Shown: piece after piece, positions 1 through 10,883 of the stretch
How positions within the stretch are numbered: position 1 is the stretch's first letter
Layout: each line of letters opens with the position of its first letter
Source of the DNA: Notospermus geniculatus
Taxonomy: Eukaryota; Nemertea; Pilidiophora; Heteronemertea; Lineidae
Reading direction: 5' to 3'
Length of the DNA stretch: 64,000 nucleotides
Assembly (NCBI GenBank): GCA_002633025.1
Contig: NMRB01000968.1
Coordinates: forward strand, 47,190-111,189
Translations under genes and position numbers: made by a program
Notes under the pieces: generated by a model
Told to the model about the DNA's origin: nothing
What the model saw: the letters and a program-made list of their open reading frames with translations, nothing else
Database searches by the model: none

Positions 1-1
1 A

Positions 2-223
2 TATTCCTCTAAAAGAGTGCAGCACCTGACGGGACAGCGTCCAAGACGTCCCGCACGTCATTCATGATGTTTTGAGGCGAGACGAAAAAAAAAGAGATTG
101 TTTCACGACGTCATGATCGCTGAAACAACCGGATTTTTTTTCGAGTCACGTCGTGCGTTCAGAAATGACGTGCGGGACGTCATGACGCTGTCCCGTCAGG
201 TGCTGCGCTCTTTTAGAGGAATA
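2..223. mobile_element. Foldback MITE-like element (about 220 bp)
   Basis: The first about 65 bases and the last about 65 bases are imperfect reverse complements (ATTCCTCTAAAAGAG at the left edge, CTCTTTTAGAGGAAT at the right). The middle is also nearly palindromic, so the whole unit could fold into one long hairpin. It has no plausible coding capacity. The left edge may be cut by the window boundary, so the target-site duplication cannot be read. Confidence 0.75.
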
Positions 224-253
224 GAGTCTATTGATATAGGCTATCGACGTAAT

Positions 254-425
254 CACAGGTTCTTGTGGTTCGATACTATACTAGGGGACCACCGGTCCTG
301 ACACACTTCACTGAGAATGTATATTGTTTTTCTATACATTCTCAGTGAGTGTGTCAGGACCGGTGGTCCCCTAGTTAGTACAGGAGGCCTAGCCTAGGCC
401 TAGTATCCAACCACAAGAACCTGTG
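254..425. mobile_element. Foldback element with perfect inner hairpin
   Basis: Bases 282-375 form an almost perfect inverted repeat around a short T-rich loop, with outer arms CACAGGTTCTTGTGG and CCACAAGAACCTGTG. The 11-mer GACGTAATCAC occurs directly at 246-256 and again at 431-441, just outside the arms, and could be a target-site duplication. Non-coding. Confidence 0.7.
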
Positions 426-834
426 TCTGTGACGTAATCACACTCACAGGAAGAAAGGGCAAACAAATTCATCATGTTTATCAGCTATCATCACTATCAG
501 GCATGTCAGCTCATCCCCTGCTCATGTCATGGCTGTTCGTGTCATCACTGTCCATGCTGTCACGGACCAGTAGCGGTCCGTGCATGCGCGTGGTGTCATG
601 CCTGTCATCGTGCACGTCTTATTGGTCTGTGGATGTAATATTATTTTTCGTGTATCAATTTGATAGCGTACAACAAAGTTAATTTAGGCCCTTTCACCGA
701 CATCTGGCTTGTATGTTCACTATATGTTGCAAATATTTTACTCTGTCTAAGGATGCAAAGGCTTGAGAACGGACCATGTGAACTTTGTTCAAGTGTTACA
801 CCGACTGTCTGCATGATAATAACGCAAAACTGCA

Positions 835-2995
835 ATGGCCGAAAGGGGTGAAGATTCAGTGGTTCTCAGTTATCATGACTCACTTTTGAGAAAATCTGAT
901 TTATGTCTGCTTGAAGGGCCACAATGGTTAAACGACAAACTTATTGGATTTTCATTCGAGTGAGTCAGAACCATTGCATTGACCAGGAATTTCGTTAGCG
1001 ACCTCCCGAAAGTGAAAAATACATAAAATTTTAGAACAGCGCCCTCTGACCACTAACGGTAGAACTAAGCAAGTTCAGCTGTTAACTGCTGAAGGAAAAC
1101 TCATATCACACCCTTTCAGAAATACGGCGTTCAGTGTTCAGTGATGACGTCTAAGGGGGATTCTTTACCCCTTGCATTGCTGTACAAAAGGGACGGTCAC
1201 GGTCGACCACAATAATACCACAATTTTTGAATTCTTTTGATGATGACGTCGAGAGGGGATAGCAGCTTAGTTAGTTCGAGCGCTGGCCGCTGAATTTCTG
1301 GAAAGGTGTAGGCCTAGGCCTATAAAAAACATATTCCAAATCTAGTCCATGACTACCTCCCACGCTAAATGATGAACCGTTCAATCCATGCCACCTGTAT
1401 CATGCTATGATAATTATTGTTGTTTCTTGGACTGAGTTTTTCACTTTTATCAGGGCCCCATGATAGGGCATATTAAAAAAATCTTTAGTTTAGCATCAGC
1501 CATAGTTGTAAAAAGTGAGGAGGGAGTTTTTAATTTTTTTAAATTTTTCATACTGAACTGAAAATGTGATCATTGGAAGAGAGCTTTGAAGCATTGCAGC
1601 TAAAATCATACAATGGACAAACCCTTATTAGGAAAACAAATTTATTTCAAAAAGTACAAATAAGAGTCAGTGGTCCCATTGATGATCTTGAGAGTTTGTT
1701 GAAAAATGGTAAAATTTGGAGGAAAATATTGAAAAAAGATTTGAGGAGGCGAGAAATTTTGAGGTGGGAGGTGATGCTAAACCTGGCCTAAAGATTTTTT
1801 TATGTGGCCTTATAGAAAGGTCAAGCGTCAATCCTTTGTCGTTGCCAGTCTCCTGCCTGAATAGACAGCCATTTAGTCCAGTTTTCAGAGTTTAATTTCT
1901 GGATAGTTTCCTGAGTATTTTAATTTCACTTCAAAGGTATTTTGAAAATGATCACTTCAAAGGCAGATGTGATCACGTTGCATTCATCAGTCCTGATGTC
2001 ACACAGTTCATCAAGTTCGGTTCTAATGAGGAGCTGGAGATCTTCCTGCAGCCGCTAGAGCTGCATACAAAGAAGCTTGTGTTCCTGGCTGTAAATGACA
2101 ATGTTGACACCAGTCGGCCTGGAGGTACCCACTGGAGTCTTCTGGTGTTTTCAAGAGAAGATAGAATCATTTCACACTATGATTCTTCTCAGGGCTTTAA
2201 TGAAGCTGCTGCGAGAAATATATCAAAGAAGATCCAACAGTACCTTGGAGGTAAGTCAGTGTAGGCTTGTTGAGTCTGGTAGCCAGGGGCCATATTTATG
2301 AAGCCTTCACAACTTTGCGTTCACGCAAATCTATTGTAAAGCAATCAGTGAACAATAGGGCATGTACAGCCAAACAATATATTTGCGTGAACGCAACGTT
2401 GCGAAGGCTTCATAAATATGGCCCCAGAAATCATATTAAATCATGGATAAATTATCCACATGATTGAAGATGCTTTACAGCAGCCTCTTCCCTCAGATCT
2501 GTCACTTATAAACTTTCCTGTCTTTCCTTTTCTAATGCAGTCCATGGGCATGAAGTTGAGTACCAAGAGGCTCTCACTCCACAACAGAAAAATAGTAAGT
2601 TAGTAGGCCTATATTATGCATAAATAAATAGTAAGTATATTATGCATTTTTTGAGCAGGCCTGTTTAATTCAATGAGAAATGCAAACATGGGTACAATGC
2701 CCAGTGTAGTGAAGTGCAAGGACACTTTGGAGCATGAACTTGCATTTTGATGAGTTGTCTTTGTCACCAAATGTATGACTGACTGGTGATAACTGATGAT
2801 GTGTCTCAAATCTTCTGTGTTCTCATTTCAGGTCATGATTGTGGATTATATGTCATTTCCATAGCCGAGTGTCTTTGTAAGTGGTACTTAGAAGCATACA
2901 AGTCTCCATTGGATGAGTTTGTTACATCAGGATATGTGTCAAAAAAACGGACAGATTTGAAGGAACTAATATTAAACCTCTCAAAAGGCAGATGA
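835..2995 (+). CDS. SENP8: SENP8 / NEDP1 / DEN1, NEDD8-specific cysteine protease
   Basis: Ulp1-family (C48) protease that removes NEDD8 from cullins and other proteins and matures the NEDD8 precursor. I read four exons: 835-959, 1937-2250, 2541-2594 and 2832-2995. All have GT/AG borders and phases fit (2, 1, 1). The joined product is 218 aa, against about 212 aa for vertebrate SENP8. Exon 1 carries the VVLSYHDSLLR start and WLND segment. Exon 2 carries the catalytic His in GGTHWSLLVF and the Asp in HYDSS. Exons 3-4 give the oxyanion Gln and catalytic Cys in QQKNSHDCGLYV. All active-site residues are present. Intron 2 holds a MITE at 2286-2425. An AATAAA lies at 3195-3200, about 200 bp after the TGA. 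The start at 835 is chosen because VVLSY sits near the N-terminus in the family. Confidence 0.93.
2286..2425. mobile_element. MITE hairpin in SENP8 intron 2
   Basis: Arms GGGGCCATATTTATGAAGCC and GGCTTCATAAATATGGCCCC are exact inverted repeats at the ends of a 140-bp unit, and the arms continue imperfectly inward (TTGCGTTCACGCAAAT against ATTTGCGTGAACGCAA). It lies wholly inside the intron. Confidence 0.75.
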
Positions 2996-3595
2996 TGCAA
3001 AAGTAGTCAGAGCCTTTTTTGTGCATCTTGTGATACCTATCCTGGAATAATTCAGGAGATCGAATTTGCCCCCATCTCATATTCAAGATTGATATTCTTA
3101 CTCTGACTTAGAAAAGCCAAAGATATTGTGACAGGTGATGCAAACCAAGGAACTTAATCTAGCATTTGTTTGGATCATGTGAATGTGTGATATGAATAAA
3201 AGATAGCAAATGCTTTTACTTCAGATTTGTACGGCTTTCCACTGATAAGTCCTATCACTAACTCTTACACTGTGAGCTGAATGGGTTGTCCTGGTTACAT
3301 CCTCCCATAGCAAGGGCTTTGGTCTCGCTCTGCTTCATCTGCTTGCAGACAAATTTGTGTGAACGGATGAGGTGGAGCGGGGTATACACCTGCTGTGGTG
3401 GGAGGATGTCCTGATTGTGAAAATAGATGGATGAACAGACAGAGATATAGTTGCCTACATTTTAATGAGTAGTATATGAAATGTTTTCCAAGGTAACGAC
3501 CACCAAAGCCTCTTTCTCGAGCCTATTTCAGACAAAAAATGTCATATATCTCTCCACATAAAAAATATCTCTTCCCATTAGCAGCGCCAATTGTT
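2996..3595. other. 3' flank of SENP8, no further gene seen
   Basis: Contains the SENP8 3' UTR with AATAAA at 3195-3200. I see no coding exon or named repeat between there and the next foldback element. Confidence 0.5.
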
Positions 3596-3801
3596 CGAAA
3601 GGGCTGTTCATTTTCGTCAATTGAGGAATCTGAGTTGTGATCCTTGAGAAAATGGGAGGAAGCTATGAAGCTGCAAATTGCAGCGATTGTCCTGTATAGC
3701 ACAACAAGTAATCCCTGCAATTTGCAAGTGTATAGCTTTTTCCCTTTTCCTAAGGATCACAACACAGATTCCTCAAGTGACGAAAATGAACAGCCCCTTT
3801 A
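3596..3801. mobile_element. Foldback element, about 200 bp
   Basis: The left arm from GGGCTGTTCATTTTCGTCAA (3601) is matched by TGAAAATGAACAGCCC-like sequence ending at 3796. The centre (CTGCAAATTGCAG against CTGCAATTTGCAAG) continues the pairing, so almost the whole unit is a hairpin. Confidence 0.65.
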
Positions 3802-3984
3802 TAGTACACTCTGGTAAAAATGGTCACAGTTTTGTTTAACACCACCAGAATCATCGTGAGAGGCAATCAGGGGGTTCTTAATTCTCGCACCCTCCATCAC
3901 GGACGGATAGACTGGTAGGAGAGACCAATCTTGTCCCAAAACCTGGAAAAAATTAAGGGCTGAATGATTTTTTTTCATTTTATG

Positions 3985-4560
3985 CATATGACTGTGAGAA
4001 ATCACATACCGGTACAAAAAATCCCCATGAAACCCTTTTGGGGAAAATGTTTTATTAAGGTTTGAATTTTTGGAGCTGACTTTATCATTTGACCCAAGGA
4101 CAGAGCTTTGTACAGGAGAATGGGAACCGATGTACAACAAACTTATGAACGGTTGGATTTACACCCCATAAATGTATTACCAACAGATAGAAACATGGCA
4201 CGTAGCAGACAAGCATGTTTTTAATTGTTTTATGTAATAAGAAATGACGTTTCATGTAAATTAACACAAAATGGGGCAAAAATACATAAAAATGCCATTT
4301 CCAATTATGTATTGTAACTACCGGTAGTTAAAAACTACAAAAAACATGTTTTTTCAATTAAGAGGCACCATGTTTCTATCTGTTTGTGATACATTTAATG
4401 GGTGTAAATCCAACCGTTCAAAAGTTAGTTGTACAGGTCTCATTCTCCTGTACAAAGTTCAGTTCCTGGGTCAAACGATGAAGTTTAATAAAAGGCACGT
4501 AAAAATTTTTTGATGGGGATTTTTACTATGTGATTGAGGAGTCTTCTCAACAGACATGTT
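3985..4560. repeat. Large inverted repeat, about 0.55 kb
   Basis: The segment 4000-4200 reappears in reverse complement at about 4365-4535. For example AACGGTTGGATTTACACCCC near 4148 pairs with the stretch around 4397-4422 that reads GGTGTAAATCCAACCGTT, and AATCACATACC near 4000 pairs with TATGTGATT near 4530. Arms are imperfect, and the outer boundary is uncertain by about 20 bp. No coding signal was recognised in it. Confidence 0.6.
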
Positions 4561-4654
4561 TCATTTATGCTTTAGGTAATTTTTCCGGGTTTAACCCTTC
4601 TCCTATCACTAGTATCAGTCTAAGAAGGGAGCGAGTGCAAAAACCTCTGATTAC

Positions 4655-4842
4655 CTCAGGACGCAAATGACGGTCATCGAAATTTTCTCTCTTCTTCACG
4701 TTGTCTTGCGGAACTTCTTCCTTGGGAAATACCAATGAAATTCGTTTGAAATGTTCGCCAGGTTGTCCTACATGTATGATCTGAAGGGCAATGGCAGTTT
4801 GGTTCTCAAGTTCACTACCAATCATCAAAAAAAGGGTTATCT
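4655..4842 (-). other. Candidate downstream exon of His-rich gene copy A
   Basis: The minus strand reads an AG acceptor, 62 open codons (including SELENQTAIALQIIHVGQPG and VFPKEEVPQDN) and a GTAATC donor. The B copy of the same stretch (about 8490-8675) has a 2-base length change and meets a stop. It is conserved between units, so it may be a real exon or merely shared intergenic sequence. I could not join it in phase to the His-rich exon. Confidence 0.35.
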
Positions 4843-5581
4843 CTGAAAAAATAAGATTGCAGATAGTAGATTTCTGTCAGAACGACTCATTGAGTGACCA
4901 TACCCGACGCCAATGAAGAAAGGCCCCATTTGGTGCATCCTGAGGTAAGGAGTGGAGTATTCGCTCCATCCTTCATGAACTATCAAGGCCTACTGTCACT
5001 TCGCCTTCGAATGTCGCTTGGACTGTAGTCCTAAGGCTCCGCCCGTCACAAACGCGAGGTGACGAAGGAACCTCTGATATTCACAGGATCCAGATGAGTT
5101 TAATAGTGCGAAAGGAAAGAATGCCCATTGGCCAAGCGAGGAAAAGTTTCCGAGGCCAAAAGTTTATTTTTTACGTGACACAGTATTTAGGTCTATTTTA
5201 AGTGTAAATGTTGACGGAAATGGCTGGTTCCAGCGATAAATCTTTTGTCCTCCTCAGGACAAGTTGTTACTTCCATGTCCTCGATATATCCGGGACACGA
5301 CCTAATTTCTGCATCAATTCAAGGCAACAGAATGCCTAGAGTACATGTACATCGGCCTTGCGACTGCAAGCAACTGAATGCAGTTCAGTCGCTATCGATG
5401 TACGCGTTAATATCATGTATCAGGAGCTTGTTGCAAGATGTCCCCATACCATCTGGGACAATTTAGCATCCGGGATGAACTAATCCGGAGACACATATCA
5501 TCGAAGATCAGGTGTCGCCAGTTCTTGACCTCTGTGGGCAACATGGCCCTTAAATCAAAGACAGGGCTAAGGACAGCAGGT

Positions 5582-5737
5582 CCACAGGCGTCTCATACGT
5601 CTGTCTGTAATCGTAGGGGGAGGGTCTTGGGGACCCTAGGACTTACTACACACTGTCTTTTTTTAGTGTGTAGTATGCTCTAGGGTCCCCAAGACCCTCC
5701 CCCTATGATTACAGACAGACGTACGAGATGCCTGTGG
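5582..5737. mobile_element. Hairpin element private to unit A
   Basis: CCACAGGCGTCTCATACGTC at the left is inverted at the right as GACGTACGAGATGCCTGTGG. Inside, GGGGGAGGGTCTTGGGGACC is inverted as GGTCCCCAAGACCCTCCCCC. The corresponding spot in unit B (about 9590) lacks it, so it inserted after the duplication or was lost from B. Confidence 0.75.
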
Positions 5738-5807
5738 CAGGTTGACTCGATGAAGCTATCATCTCGTCCGAATCATCATATTGTTGTAGCTCATGAATAA
5801 AACAGGC

Positions 5808-7243
5808 TTACTCAACATCTTCAATGACCATCCGATCATGTGGATCAACGTATACAGTAGGTTCTGCATTGTCGGGTCCTGGATTTGTTCTCTGCAGCTG
5901 CTGGGGCTGGGGGCCTCCAGCGTAATGCCAATGGTCGCCATGACGGTGCATTCCAATGACCATCCGATCATGTGGATCAACGTCAACAGTAGGTTCTGCA
6001 TTGTCGGGTCCTGGAGTTGTCCTCTGGGGCTGCTGGGGCTGGGCGCCTCCAGCGTAATGCCAATGGTCGCCATGACGGTGCATTCCACCATGATCTTCGG
6101 GAGTACCATGGGGTGGGGCGTTGCCCATGTCATCGTGGAAGTGGTAGTGATCTCCGTGCCGGTGTGAATGCTCGGAATGGGCATGGGTTGCGTTATAGCG
6201 CCTCCCTCTCCTTGTCTCGTGAAGGTGAAGATGTCCGTCATGGAAGTGTACGTGTACTCGTTTGCTGGCAGTGCCAGGGTGGCTTCGGGCCGCATCTAGG
6301 TGGTCAGGACCAGAGATGGTGTGGGTCGGAACTCCAGGGCCACCATGACTTTGAACAATGATCTGCGCCTAGGAAGCAAAGGAAGACATTGGCAATCTCA
6401 CATTTTACATAGAGTGAGGCCACTCTCGGCCGGTCACCTTGGCCACATCAGAACGAACATCCGAGAAAACAGACAGTGGTTTGGTCCATTTGACTTTCGC
6501 ACTGACATTCAATTTCGGATATCTTCGACACAATACTGGTATAAATGTGAACTTTCGACCCAGTTTAATAAAGAGGTTTAATAAAGAGGTTACATCCTAA
6601 AACTATCATTGGGCTCATGAACGATATGCTGCATTCTTCTGTGAAAAAAAGTTGCATTTTATGACAGGCAATGAAGAAAGTTTTAGGATAGGTCCCCCTC
6701 TATCACTTTATCACAGCCATGCAGTTATGCAACACAGGCGATATCTTCGTGAATTAAAGCCGACGGTAAAGAATGGTAGCTGTCTTTACCTGTAATATTC
6801 TAACGAGTTTCCAGAGAGCTGTCAAGTTTCTTTTAAAATGCGCCACTTCTTGTTCAAGGGTAAGGGTGGCTGAAGAAGGAACGTTGGTACAAATAATCAA
6901 CTATGAGCATGAAACAGACGGGGGACACGTGCGGCAGTGACACTTTCTAATCACGGGGTGGGGACACCCGATATTGGGGGAAAAGGGCGGCTATGTGTAC
7001 CTACATGTAGAAAAGTTTCCAAGACCATCACTGGGAAATAATTAAAGACACTTGCCACTCCTTGAAACTAAGTGTCCTGTCCAGTGCAACCATCCATCAG
7101 GTCATGCGAAATGAAGTACATGTATCATGGAAAATCGCTGATCTGATCTTGGCCTACTCACCATCTGGGACTTGTGCCTTGGAAAATTCCCCTCCAATAG
7201 TCCAGAATAGAACCAACACCGCAAAGGGGTACAACTTGTTCAT
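5808..7243 (-). CDS. Secreted histidine-rich protein, copy A (unrecognised family)
   Basis: Three exons in transcript order: 7162-7243, 6790-6869 and 5808-6368, with phases 1 then 0, giving 240 aa. Residues 1-27 look like a signal peptide (MNKLYPFAVLVLFWTIGG). Residues 28-54 are a short amphipathic, coiled-coil-like segment (LEQEVAHFKRNLTALWKLV). The rest is rich in His, Gly, Pro and Gln, with clusters such as RVHVHFHDGHLHLHE and HRHGDHYHFHDD, and ends in a 44-residue unit present twice. The last in-frame TAA (GAGTAAG) is also a good phase-2 donor, so further 3' exons are possible. Exported His-rich proteins can bind metals such as Zn or Cu, but no function is shown here. I do not recognise the family. 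Copy B at 9642-10883 is its tandem duplicate. Confidence 0.72.
5819..6082 (-). repeat. 132-bp coding tandem duplication in copy A
   Basis: The motif MHRHGDHWHYAGG and its following PQPQQ and VDPHDRMVI segments are encoded twice with a period of 132 bp (44 codons), for example CGTAATGC at 5921 and 6053. Copy B has one unit only, so this expansion is specific to copy A. Confidence 0.85.
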
Positions 7244-8689
7244 TGTGCTCCTGTCAGGTCCTCTGCATTCCCCTTGACAACTTCACCAACAGATTTTATC
7301 TACTGAGCACTTTCCAAGGCCTGAGCAGGATGCAAAATGGCCAGGGATATCACTTTCCACTTTACATAACTTAGTACCGGTACCGGACCACGTGCACTGA
7401 TATTACATTGTAAGTGGGACAGATGTAAATGAAGAATATTGGCCAAGACATCGTGTGACTGAAATTTGTTCAAAGTTCTTGAGAGCTTTGTTCATGATAA
7501 CCTTTGTGTTATCCTTGTCAAGGATAACCAATAGCCTTTGATGTGAAATTGATTGCAAGTGCTGATACTAGACTGGGTCTGTTTTCAATCTAAGCACCCT
7601 GATATGAAGGACTGTAATACAGTAAGATGCACTAACTGAAAAGTTCACTGAATATGAAGACATTATCTATCAACATTTCTGACAACCACCATGGCAAAGC
7701 AATACTTGGGATGATGGAACTGTATGATTTTAATACAATGGAATAAAAAGAAGATTCACAGTTTTCTTTCGTTTTTTCAAAGTAAAATTTAAGAGGTATT
7801 GACAAAGCTTTTCCAACATAACATCACTTCCATTTTTCAACTCGCTGAATGACTTTTTTAACATCTATAGATAACCACAGTAAAGACTAGGCACACTGTC
7901 CTCCACGATATTTGTGTAAGACACAGAGCTGTAACTATAGGCCTGCGTAACAACAAATGTGAAAGGAACAGATACAGATTCAGTGTTCTCGCCAGACATC
8001 TTTCCAAACAGAGTGGGATGACTACATTTTCCTATGATTGTAAGGCCCTGGATTTTCAAACAGAGTGGGAGTAAAATTCAAACATGTACACGTAATATAA
8101 AATACATTGCAAGTTACATTTTTAAACAGGGTGGTAAAATGACCTCTGAATTTTGAACAGGGTGGTACCGCCCTGTGAAACTGGCCTGGCTAGAACACTG
8201 CAGATTCTTAGTAGTAGCTGATGTAATTATGGCGAGCTTCTTGTCACCCTGATTTATCAATTAACATGCCACACTCTCAATGTGGAAGTAAATACACCTA
8301 GCCTGCTACTTGTGGTAATCAGTCAATATCAACCATGCTAAACATGCGCACTGAAAAAAAGACGAAAACTCTGAAAGCTGTCCTCTCAAACTGTCCTTAG
8401 CTGCTGATGATAGGACCTCTGGGTTTCTTCTAAAAAATCTCATTGTCTTGTGAGAGCAACAACCAATGATCGAAAAAAAGAGATCTCCGAGACGGTCATC
8501 GAAGTTTTCTCTTGTCCACGTTGTCTTGTGGAACTTCTTCCTTGGGAAACACCAACATAATTTGTTTGAAACGTTCGCCAGGTTGTCCTATGATCCGAAG
8601 GGCAATGGCAGTGTTGGTTCTCTTAGTTCACTACCAAACTCCAAAAGTCCCGCTGTCATCGTCTCTGAAAATGTAAGATTGTAGATTAG

Positions 8690-8893
8690 TAGATATCTGT
8701 CAGAGCCACCTCATGGAGTGACCATACCCGACCCCAATGAAGAAAGGCCCCATTTGGTGCATCCTGAGGTAAGGAGTGGAGTGTTCGCTCCATCCTTAGT
8801 GAAATATCAAGGCGTACCGTCACTTTGCCTTTGAATGTTGCTTGGACTGTAGTCCTAAGGCGTAACAATGGCCCTTGATCCTTCACGATGGCT
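8690..8893 (-). other. Candidate downstream exon of His-rich gene copy B
   Basis: After an AG acceptor in ATTCAGGCAG, the minus strand stays open for about 65 codons (for example LRTTVQATFKGKVTVRLDIS and DAPNGAFLHWGRVW). With the acceptor that follows GGCAG it joins the His-rich exon in phase 2. In unit A the same stretch (about 4870-5070) has an in-frame TGA after GLDSS. Either it is a coding exon kept only in B, or it is not coding at all. Confidence 0.35.
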
Positions 8894-9294
8894 CTGCCTG
8901 AATATGCTCAGGATCCGAATGAGTTAGAAAGGAAAGAATGTCCAAACGAGGAAAGATGTCAGAAGGTGAAATTTTATTTTTTACGTGACATACAGCATTT
9001 AGGTCTATTTAAAGTGTACGGTAAATGTTGACGGAAATGGCTGCTTCCAGGGAATCTTTTGTCCTCGGGACAAGTTGTTACTTCCATGTCCTCGATATAT
9101 CCGGGACGCGACCTATATTTCTGCATAATTCAAGGCAACAGAATGCTGATGGTTGCATAGTTCATATCATGTATCAGGAGCTTGGAGCAAGATTCCTCCA
9201 TACCATCCGGGACAATTTAGCATCCGGGACGAAATAATCCAGAGACACATAACATCGAAGATCAGGTGTCTCTGTGGGCAACATGGCCCTTAAA

Positions 9295-9573
9295 GGACCA
9301 CAGTATTGCTTCCCAATCCTGCGTTACACGTACCTGTGTTAAGGGGGAGACCTCTATTAACGACTCGGTAAACTACCGCATGCAACTAGTCTCGCGCAGC
9401 CAGCCGTTTCGTTCCGCAGTGCTGCTACACAAACTTGTTCGATCCCCAGCGGCTGGGTGACCGAGACTGTAATCATACATTCTCCAACACTGGGGCGAAA
9501 GGCTTAACTACAGTATTGGAGAGCGGGTACGGTGGCGCCGGCTGTCGACAGAAAGTGGCAATACCGTGGTGCT
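9295..9573. mobile_element. TIR element inserted in unit B, with empty site in unit A
   Basis: Unit B reads CCCTTAAA, then a 279-bp insert, then TTTAAAATCAAAG. Unit A reads CCCTTAAATCAAAG with no insert (5548-5560). The insert ends are inverted (AGGACCACAGTATTGC and GCAATACCGTGGTGCT), flanked by a TTAA-containing duplication of about 4-5 bp. No transposase is visible, so this is a non-autonomous element. Confidence 0.8.
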
Positions 9574-9641
9574 TTAAAATCAAAGACAGGCCTAAGTGTC
9601 GTCCGAATCATCATGTTGTAACTCAAATGAATAAAACAGAC

Positions 9642-10883
9642 TTACTTAATAGCGTCAGCAACGTCTTCAACAGATTCTGCACTGTCGGGTCCTGGAGTTG
9701 TCCTCTGGGGCTGCTGGGGCTGGGTGCCTCCAGCGTAATGCCAATGGTCGCCATGACGGTGCATTCCACCATGATCTTCGGGAGTACCATGGGGTGGGGC
9801 GTTGCCCATGTCATCGTGGAAGTGGTAGTGATCTCCGTGGCGGTGTGAATGCTCAGAATGGGCATGGGTTGCATTATAGCGCCTCCCTCCGCTTGTCTCA
9901 TGAAGGTGAAGATGTCCGTCATGGAAGTGTACGTGTACCCGTTTGCCGCCAGTGCCAGGGCGGCTCCGTGCTGTATCTAGGTGGTCAGGACCAGAGATGG
10001 TGTGGGTCGGAACTCCAGGGCCACCATGACTTTGAACAATGATCTGTGCCTAGGAAGCAAAGGAAGACATTATTGGCAATCTCACATTTTACATAGAGTG
10101 AGGCCACTGTCGGCCTGTCACCTTGGCCACATCAGAACAAACATCCGAGAAAACAGACAGTGGTTAGGGGCATTTGACTTTCGCACCGACATCCAGTTCT
10201 GCATATCTTCGACACAATTATACCAGTATAAATGTGAACTTTCAAGTCTGTAAAAATATCAAGTGCCATGTATGATCATTGGGCTGATGAATGATATGAC
10301 TACATTCTTCTGTGAAAAAAGTCGCATTTTATGACAGGCAATGAAAAAAATTTTAGGACAGGTCCCCTCAGTGACTTTAGCATAGCCAGTTATGCAACGC
10401 AGGCTTCGTGAATTAACAATGACGGTAAAGAATGGTAGCTTTCTTACCTGTAATATTCTAACGAGTTTCCAGAGAGCTGTCAAGTTCCTTTTAAGATGCG
10501 CCACTTCTTGTTCAAGTCTAAGGGTGGCTGAAGAATGAACGTAGGTAAAAATTATCAACTATGAGCATGAAACAGACGGAGGACACATGTGGCAGTGACA
10601 CTTTCTAATCACCCGATATTGGGGGAAAAGGGTGGCTATGTGCCACTAGAAAAGTTTCTGAGACCATCATCGGGAAATAATTAAGACACATGGCACTCCT
10701 TGAAACTATGTGTCCTGTCCAGTGTGCGACCATCCATCAGGTGATGCCAAATTAAGTACATGTATCATGGAAAATCGCTGATCTGATCTTGGCCTACTCA
10801 CCTTCTGGGGCTTGTGCCTTGGAAAATTCCCCTCCAATAGTCCAGAATAGAACCAACACCGCAAAGGGGTACAACTTGTTCAT
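9642..10883 (-). CDS. Secreted histidine-rich protein, copy B (unrecognised family)
   Basis: Tandem duplicate of copy A. Exons in transcript order: 10802-10883, 10448-10527 and 9642-10049, with the same phases (1, 0), giving 189 aa. The signal peptide is identical over most of its length, with AQAPEG instead of AQVPDG at the exon end. The coiled-coil exon differs at two residues. The His-rich exon retains HFHDGHLHLHE, HRHGDHYHFHDD and MHRHGDHWHYAGG, but has only one copy of the 44-residue unit and ends in SVEDVADAIK before TAA. As in copy A, the stop overlaps a strong donor (AAGTAAGT), so extra 3' exons may follow. Function is unknown; conservation of all three exons and their splice sites argues that both copies are or were expressed genes. 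Confidence 0.72.

Larger units (their letters stand above)
4640..8485. repeat. Tandem segmental duplication, unit A
   Basis: This block is a direct, diverged copy of 8486-11925. Matching landmarks run in the same order: the GGTCATCGAAATTTTCTC end, the downstream candidate exons, the His-rich exon, the coiled-coil exon and the signal-peptide exon. The upstream flank ends in TGATCGAAAAAAAGAGATCTC (about 8467), which recurs at about 11906 at the far end of unit B. Each unit contains one full copy of the His-rich secreted gene. Unit A carries a private hairpin insertion at 5582-5737. Confidence 0.88.

Noticed and set aside
3799-4140. 113-codon minus-strand frame (GQDWSLLPVYPSVMEGARIK)
   Set aside because: Half of it lies within the inverted repeat at 3985-4560, and no partner exon is seen.
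6017-6361. Plus-strand open frames of 90-137 codons at 5793-6581 and 9435-10253
   Set aside because: They are antisense shadows of the His-rich exons, whose CAC/CAT-rich codons leave the other strand open. The minus strand has the signal peptide, splice sites and conserved phase.
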